DNA from: Sipunculus nudus
Lineage: Eukaryota > Annelida > Sipuncula > Golfingiida > Sipunculidae
Assembly (NCBI GenBank): GCA_026874595.1
Contig: CM049312.1
Location: 55,061,429 to 55,125,428 of the forward strand
Reading direction: 5' to 3'
Length of the DNA stretch: 64,000 nucleotides
Positions 57,790-64,000 of this stretch are shown here, in pieces. The notes beneath the pieces are model-generated. The model saw only the letters and a program-made list of their open reading frames with translations. It made no database searches and was not told the DNA's origin. How positions within the stretch are numbered: the first letter of the stretch is position 1; each line of letters starts with the position of its first letter. The position numbers and the translations under genes are program-made.

Positions 57790-60480
57790 CACCTTTTAGT
57801 TAGCATGTGGAAAATTGGTTGTTCTGAGAAATAGCCGCGGGAAGACCTGATATCCAACAGGAATTATATGTTTCAAAGAATATGGGGTGGATACTTCCCT
57901 CTCTTTTCATAGTTTTCTGAAATAGCTGTGTAAACCCTGTTCAATGTAACATAATGTGCATGCCTCAGTTTTCTGGTACTTGTCATATCCACAACCACCT
58001 GATCAAGTGAACTAACTTGAGCTTTCCATATCGTTTATGATGCACCAATTTTACTGAGAACAAGATACCAGTATATGTCTCAGGCCTGTATGGATTGTGC
58101 GCTTGGTAAAGAATAGTTCTTTGGATATAGATGGAGTGTAAAAGGCGGCATAATGTCTCCTGGTGTCTGAGCCAATGTTTGAATCTTCAAACTGAACCAA
58201 AAGAATGCTTGGCACAGTTTTGCTATGCAGGTACTGTATGTGCTTCAATATACAAGAACAATCGTTGGTAATTCCATCTTGTACTCAAGTTTACGTTTTA
58301 AACTTATTTGGTAGAGTATCCGTGGAGTCTGACGTTCGTAGCAACATATCCACAGTTGTTTCAATCTGAGTTAGGTACGTTGACCAGTGATCCTTTCAGT
58401 GACAGCTGTGAACCTCTAGGTAATTCTCGTAACTGTATGAAATGAATGGTATGCGTAATGCAACAAGCCTTTCCATTAGGGGGCACAAGTTCAATTCATG
58501 TGGCTTATCAGGAAACTGCATTCCATTTAATACTGAAAGTTTTGGTGTCTTGTGGCATTTGAGAGCATCAAGACAAGTTGTGCATAACCACTGTTTATTG
58601 TCTACGGATTTTACATCTTTAATGTGTGTTTCTAGGTAAGTGGAATCTAGTCTGTCCCAGGTATCAGAATTCTGTACAGATTGTTTGAACCATGTCTGAT
58701 TACAGCAACAACAAGCTAATATGGGACCTTAAGATATCGAAGTATGAAATTTGTGTATAGATTCTCTGAGATCTGCACCCTGTTTTATCTTCAGATAAAC
58801 TGCTTTTTTATTTTGTCTGTATGATTCATCAGTTCTTTTTTTTTGTGGACTAGTGGCTGTGTTTCTCATAGTCTCAGTTCTCTTATGTAACTGATCGGCT
58901 CTTTTCCTCCTTTTGGCGAGTCTCTCAGTTTCTCAGAGTTGATTCTCTGACACGCTCCATTTGTCTATAGACTTCATTTTGTCTAGCAGTTTGCTTCTGT
59001 TGTTTCTCAGATTCTCTTTCATGTGCCCTTCGAACGTCATCTTTTCTTATCTTCTGATTGTATGCTTTCTCTGCAGAACATTCTGTTTGTCTGTACGTTT
59101 CACATAGTCTGGCAGTTGGCTTCTTTTGTTTCTTAGCCTGCCTCTCTTGTGCCCTTTGAACGTGAAATATTCTTATTTTTTTTGATAATATGTTTTATCT
59201 GCAGAACGTTCTTTTTGACTGTATGTTTGCTTCTTTATGTTTTTCAGCTTGCCTCTCTTTTGCCCGTCGAACGTGATCTTTTCTCATTTTTTGATTATAT
59301 GCTTTCTTTGCAGAACATTCTTTTTGTCTGTATGATTCATTTAGTCTAGCAGTTTACTTCTCTTGTTTCTCAGCTTGCCTCTCTTGTACCCGACTAACTT
59401 GATCTTTTCTTATCTTTTGAATATATGCATTCACTGCAGAACGTTCTTTTTGTCTATATGTTTCATTAAGTCTAGCAGCTTGCTTCTGTTGTTTCTTAGA
59501 TTTTCTCTCTTGTGCCCTTCGAACTTGATCTTTTCTTATCTTTTGATTATATGCTTTCCCTGCAGAACGTTCTTTTTGTCTAAAAGTTTCATTTTGTCAT
59601 GATAACAGTGTTCTTTGTTGATCTTTAAGGCATTCTATATCCCTTTTAGCTGGATTCATTCTGTCGCATGTACTCTTTCAAAAATTGTTTTTTTCTGTTC
59701 ATTGCTAGTTGCTGATCTTTAAAGTATTCTTCAATAAAGTGAAAAACTTGTTGAGAATCATTTTCATGTTCAGGTTTGCTTTTATTTACCGTGTCCATGA
59801 GGTCTGTTGATGACTGGGTTGCATGCTTTAGCTGGTTTTCTGAACTGGTGGACTGTTTTGTTTGGCGTTTCAGTCCACGTTTAAATGCTATAGTGGTGAC
59901 TTCGTTTATAAACATAGTTGCATTCATCATATTTGCATAAATTTATATATACGGAAAGAATTCGGACTGCAATTCAAATGCAAGAAGAACTGATGTGCCA
60001 CAAGGGGTAGGATACCCAAGATGTTTTCTGCTGTGTGGATCAAACACAAAGTATCAATTCTGTTGATATGAAATAGCAATCGCGTTTCCTCCAACTATGA
60101 TATGACCAAATTTCTTGGAAGTGATTTCTGCCAAAGCATCCTGGTAAAACATTTAGGGTGCTTGCACACCAAAATGAATAAGGAAACCACCAGTGATCAA
60201 GGTTGGTTTTATCTTGAAATTATGATCAAGGCTTTGTATATACTCTGGTATTTCATCCCAAGCCATGTATACTTCATCTGGGATATCAGACAATGTTCTG
60301 TACAAATTATTACCTTCAATTAACATTGTGTCCATATCATTTGATTGCCATTCAATAACATCGTGCAGGGTGATAAAGCAGAGCAAAAATTAGGCACACA
60401 CTGTTTGCCAACTGAGTCTGATGGAAACTGACGATCACCTTGGTGAAAAGTGCCTTTAACAATCTTACTGATTGATACAG
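57790..60480 (-). pseudogene. Helitron-type polyprotein, N-terminal half (protease-like, repeat region, DUF6570-like)
   Basis: On the minus strand, a cysteine-protease-like domain comes first: GTFHQGDRQFPSDSVGKQC with the candidate catalytic Cys at 60398-60400, VIEWQSNDMDTML, LYRTLSDIP, and then YFVFDPHSRKHLGYPTPCGT with the candidate His at 60033-60035. This order (HQGD.RF..S.G.QC ... FDPH.R...G.P.P.GTSVLL.F) is what I know from metazoan Helitron-linked OTU/C76-like proteases. A charged stretch follows (59646-59930), then six or so repeats of about 39 residues (58830-59600; ERSA..AY.QKIRKD.VRRAQER). Last is a DUF6570-like domain (58300-58700; WLCTTCLDALK, NGMQFPDKPHELNLCPLMER, LVALRIPF). Stops and frameshifts occur. 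The Rep and helicase parts are absent. Confidence 0.72.
58830..59600 (-). repeat. coding tandem repeat, unit about 117 bp
   Basis: The string tgcagaacgttctttttgtct recurs at about 59083, 59199, 59310, 59437 and 59562. The unit codes mainly for R, K, Q and E, likely a coiled coil. One unit carries an in-frame stop and another a frameshift. Confidence 0.82.
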
Positions 60481-60739
60481 ACGGGACAGGTACAGCTTAA
60501 GCAATAGCTTGGAAAATAAGTTTAAAGTTGAAAGTTTACAAAAAAAAGATAAAATCTAAAAAGGAAAACAGTAGTACTGGATGAGAGAAAGTCAAGTACA
60601 GGATGTAGAATATTAAATGAAACTGCTTATGAAAATGAAAACAAGAGTAGCTAGAAAGACACGGGAATATGCTGAAGATGTCTCTGTTTAACAGAGTTCA
60701 TAAAATGGAAATAAATCACAAACTCAAACTCAATAAATA
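60481..60739. other. no gene seen
   Basis: AT-rich sequence upstream of the Helitron ORF; a start codon for that ORF was not identified. Confidence 0.4.
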
Positions 60740-60925
60740 ACAATTTTTTAATAACTCTTTTTTATCTGATTTTGATCTGGTTTTTTATACCTGGTTTTGA
60801 TCTGGTTATATTTGATCTAGTTATCTTTAATCATGTTTTCTTTGATCTGGTTTTCTTTGATCTGGTTTTTATTGTTCGCGAAATATTTGATCTGGATTTG
60901 TTCTGGTTTTGTCTTTATATAACAA
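60740..60925. repeat. degenerate tandem repeat of tttgatctggtt
   Basis: About nine irregular copies of a 12-24-bp unit around tttgatctggtt. Confidence 0.8.
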
Positions 60926-60939
60926 GAACATGCATAATA

Positions 60940-61350
60940 CGGCTGTCGTGTATCTGGTAACCTCTGACCTCATTAATTATGCATGAATTTTGTTGAGAAT
61001 GTAAATGAGCTGAGAAACTCTATTGGTAAATTTGTATGATAAGTTTAATGAAAATCCATGGGACTTTTGTTAAGTCACCACTGTGCCTCAAAGTGTGGTG
61101 ACCTCTGACTTCATTAAATATGCGTGGATTTTGCTGGAAATTGAAGTAAGATGAGTTATTTTATTGATTAAAAGCTGATGAGTTTGAACCAAATCCTTCA
61201 TATTCTTTGTAAGTTGTCTTGGCGACACCAAAAAAGTGGCCTGTACAAAGCAGCCTGTTAACCATTGACCTAATTAAATATGCATGAAATCTGCTGAGAT
61301 TTTACTTTATTTTTTCTTTTACCTTGGTAAAAGCGCAATACAGGTGACCT
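60940..61350. repeat. dispersed repeat with gtgacctctgac units
   Basis: Units at about 60958, 61098 and 61253 (acctctgac.tcattaaatatgc, gattttgctg), spaced about 140-155 bp. Related to 21380-21560, where a unit also carries gacctctgagctcaataaagatgc. Confidence 0.65.
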
Positions 61351-63189
61351 GCCAAAAAAAAACGGGCTTGCTTACTGATGCCAGTGATGGTGTGTCCTAA
61401 TTTTTCTTGCTCCTACATGGAGCTTACTTAATTGATGATTCCATCAACATCCACAAATTTGTATATGACTGACATAAAAATAAAACGTCAAATTTGATTC
61501 AAAAGAAAATTAAGAATGAGTAATGACAGTTTGCGGTAGGTCACCTTAACTGCACGCTCACCAATACATCTTTTCCTTTTACAGTACATGTGCGTCTTTA
61601 TTTAAGTAATTTTTTTTTTTCAAAATGAAATGAACAAAATCAAGTGGTGACGTTGTTCCGATGAACCAACTGTACTGTTTAAATATGCCTTTGATAATAA
61701 ATATGGCCTCGAGCTCATTATTATTTTATGACATTAAAACTTTGAATTTTCCAGCCGAGCAAATATACACGAATCTTGTTTACGCCTGCTTCTCAGCCAC
61801 AACGTCTCACTGGCAATTTTCTGTTACTGGTTACAGTTCACTGAAACAGTTCTTGATCAGTTCTTGTACGAACAGCTGTGTCTGCAGTTCAAAAATTTTT
61901 TTTTTTTTTTTTTTTTGTTTTTTATTTTTTTTTTGCTGTAGCGCCGGACTCACGGATGATTTTTTGGGTTTTTTTTGCCGGAGCGCCGGACTTACGGACA
62001 TAAAACTCAGCAATGGTTCAGCTTTGACTAAAACCAGGACTCGGATATTAAATTACAAAGAAAAATACCCCCAACATGGCATCGACGCTGATAACAAATA
62101 ACGAGGGATTCTTTCAAAATGAAAAGTCCTCATGATGCAACAATTCAATAAAATCTTAAATCAGACTACCATGTAAAATTAATTGAATGTACGGCATTAT
62201 TCCACAATTGGTGACGCGTGAAAGAAGCTAGACTGGTACCCCCTTCTATATTGGCTCTCAAAATAAATTGAGAAAGATGCCATCCGAGCTCGAGCGCCAC
62301 CGTGTGTCCGAGTAAGATACTGAACAATCACGTGCAGACTGAAACATGCATGTCGACAGTTGGAAGTCGTGGTGTGTTTATTTATTATTTCTATTCTTTA
62401 TTTTTTTAAGTATAGACCGATTACATATCCATACGCTATTACAAAATACCAGTATAACATTTTGGTCTCTTTCTGATCATGAAGCAATATATTTGCATAA
62501 CATCATACAGTAGACACAGAGACATTTAATCAACTGAATGGTTGATGCTTGCAGTAACCCATATTCAGGTTCAGTTTTGTTAACTGAAGTCTGAAGTAAA
62601 AACAAACTGGAGATAGACAAATTATCCAAAATGACACATGAAAAAAAATCAAAAAGATCATTAGCCAGGAAGTTTTCAATTTTAACTGGCCATTTTAACA
62701 AAACATGATTAACATGTTTCCTGTTGTCACCATGGAATTTAATTTAACCTTACTTCTCAGAGAGATTCACAAAAACAAACACTCTTGGCAGATAATTATC
62801 TAATATTGACAACTGATATCCTATATGGTTCACCCACAGACAGACAACTACTAGTATTTCAATATTCTTACATCATTAATATCATCACATTCTTACATTC
62901 TAATCAAATAATAACATATTTTGTAGGCCACTTTGACAAAACACCTCATGTCTAATGAAGATCTTTTAATACAGATTGTGTGAATAATATATAATGTTAA
63001 AAGCCATGCAACTGAATATTTTATTGAAAATAGTGAAAGATTATGCTTAATGTGATAATTAGAGTGGAGTGCAAAAGTATATTTGTCTGAAAGTTGAAAC
63101 ACAAGCCAGCATATAACTCTTAAGGACAAGACATTTTATTATATAATGATCCTGTGCTTAATAAGGGTCCATCAAGCCAATTCAACCAG
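61351..63189. other. no supported gene
   Basis: It holds T-rich tracts near 61890-61935, a 42-bp spaced duplicate of gcgccggactcacgga (61943, 61985), and at 62230-62310 a string (agactggtacccccttct, ggctctcaaaa) recalling the family 5' flank. A poly-T ORF here (61661-62101) is not supported. Confidence 0.4.
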
Positions 63190-64000
63190 TTATTTCAAAG
63201 CATCAGATTTTTTACCAGATTTTAATTATACTAGGGGGTTTTAACGAACCCCATAGGCTAGACGATCTGGGTAACAGAGACCTAATTACAGGCTCCCAAG
63301 GAGATTTTTCATGTACCTTCCTGGTCGTCAAGTAAGGTTCTAGGTCCGATAGTTTGATTTGTGCCCTGTTAACAGATAACTGTATCTTTTAAGGTATCAA
63401 AACTTGCGGGAAAAAAGCATTAAAATTAGAAAAAAATAAAGGTTGTGCAACTGGTCTGCAGGAATTGATGAAACACTCCATGATCAATATGCATGCAAAG
63501 AAACATGGTGATAGTGCAGCTCTTGTATCAAATTCTTAATTATTCTGGGGGCACTTCTGAGCCTTATAGTACAGAGGATACGAGTAACAGAGACTTAATT
63601 TCAGGTTTCAAAAGATATTTTTCATGGATATCCCTGGATGTCAAGTTAGTTGATTCAAGGTTGAATAGTTATAATTTGTTCCTTGTTAATAGAAGAGCAC
63701 TTCTTTGAAAGTCTAAAAAAAGTCCCCATAGAAAAGTCCCCATATACGAGCCCCATAGCTCAGAGGATATGACAGAGTCCTAATTTCACATTTCCACAGA
63801 GACTTTTCATGGTCTTCCCTTGATGTAAAGTTAGAAGATTCCAGGTCCAGCGGTTACGATTTGTGCCCTGTTGACAGATGACAGCTTCTTTGAAAGTATC
63901 AAAAATAGAGAACAAATTCTTTAAAATTAGAAAAATATACAGATTGCGCCACCAGTTTGCAGGTATTGATAAAACACAAAAATATCATAGTGATCAATGC
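63190..64000. repeat. dispersed repeat, at least three units, runs off the window
   Basis: Units begin near 63237, 63549 and 63748 with cccatag.c.agaggat..g.gtaacagagac. Each then has ttttcatg, ccctggatgtcaagttag and tgtgccctgttaacaga. The spacing is uneven (about 312 and 199 bp). No coding. Confidence 0.7.

Noticed and set aside
61661-62101. 146-codon ORF with a phenylalanine run
   Set aside because: The Phe run is a translated poly-T tract. No motif or conservation supports it.

Overview
The window looks like intron-bearing, AT-rich nuclear DNA from an invertebrate, most likely a bivalve mollusc. This rests on metazoan transposon families, long AT microsatellites, a 180-bp-repeat element with Helitron-like ends flanked by 'atgcccccgcc' arms, and the absence of any bacterial gene layout. 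The phylum call is from memory of such repeats and was not tested. I see no intact host gene. Almost everything recognisable is a mobile element, or a broken copy of a multi-exon transposase-like gene family that I recognise as the DUF6729-containing family.

Layout. Positions 345-1389 (+) hold the last two exons of one DUF6729-family copy (copy A). Positions 2040-3661 (+) hold a decayed multi-copy metazoan ORF (SHEEADTR / FHAFTGCD family). Positions 4080-13019 (+) hold a second DUF6729-family copy (copy B). It is decayed, its Zn-ribbon exon is interrupted by a MITE-like insert, its catalytic-region exon is triplicated, and its 3' exon pair is duplicated around a LINE fragment. Positions 13389-14420 and 28770-29867 are two copies of one Helitron-like non-autonomous element with a core of 180-bp tandem repeats. 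Positions 14.4-22.9 kb are gene-poor apart from a CxxC fragment at 19.8 kb. Positions 22.9-26.5 kb (-) contain two different LINE remnants back to back. A 38-bp minisatellite lies at 33.2-33.9 kb and a third LINE remnant at 34.2-35.3 kb (-).

Positions 35985-42389 (-) hold a third DUF6729-family copy (copy C), in inverted orientation to copy B. A Harbinger transposase (42.5-43.5 kb), a decayed exon-1 fragment and a hAT-like 'GAGTACTT'-rich element follow. Positions 49852-57098 are four tandem units of about 1.7-1.9 kb. Each unit carries the promoter, an intact 150-bp first exon and an intact 93-bp second exon of the same family on the minus strand. Positions 57.8-60.5 kb (-) hold the N-terminal part of a Helitron-type polyprotein: a cysteine-protease-like domain, a repeat region of about 39 residues per repeat, and a DUF6570-like domain. 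The window ends in a dispersed repeat.

How it fits together. The recurring theme is one transposase-like family present at least six times (A, B, C, the decayed 44-kb fragment, the array, and a left flank of the array with related promoter sequence), with its 5' end amplified independently of its body. Family names come from recognition of motifs, not from a database search.
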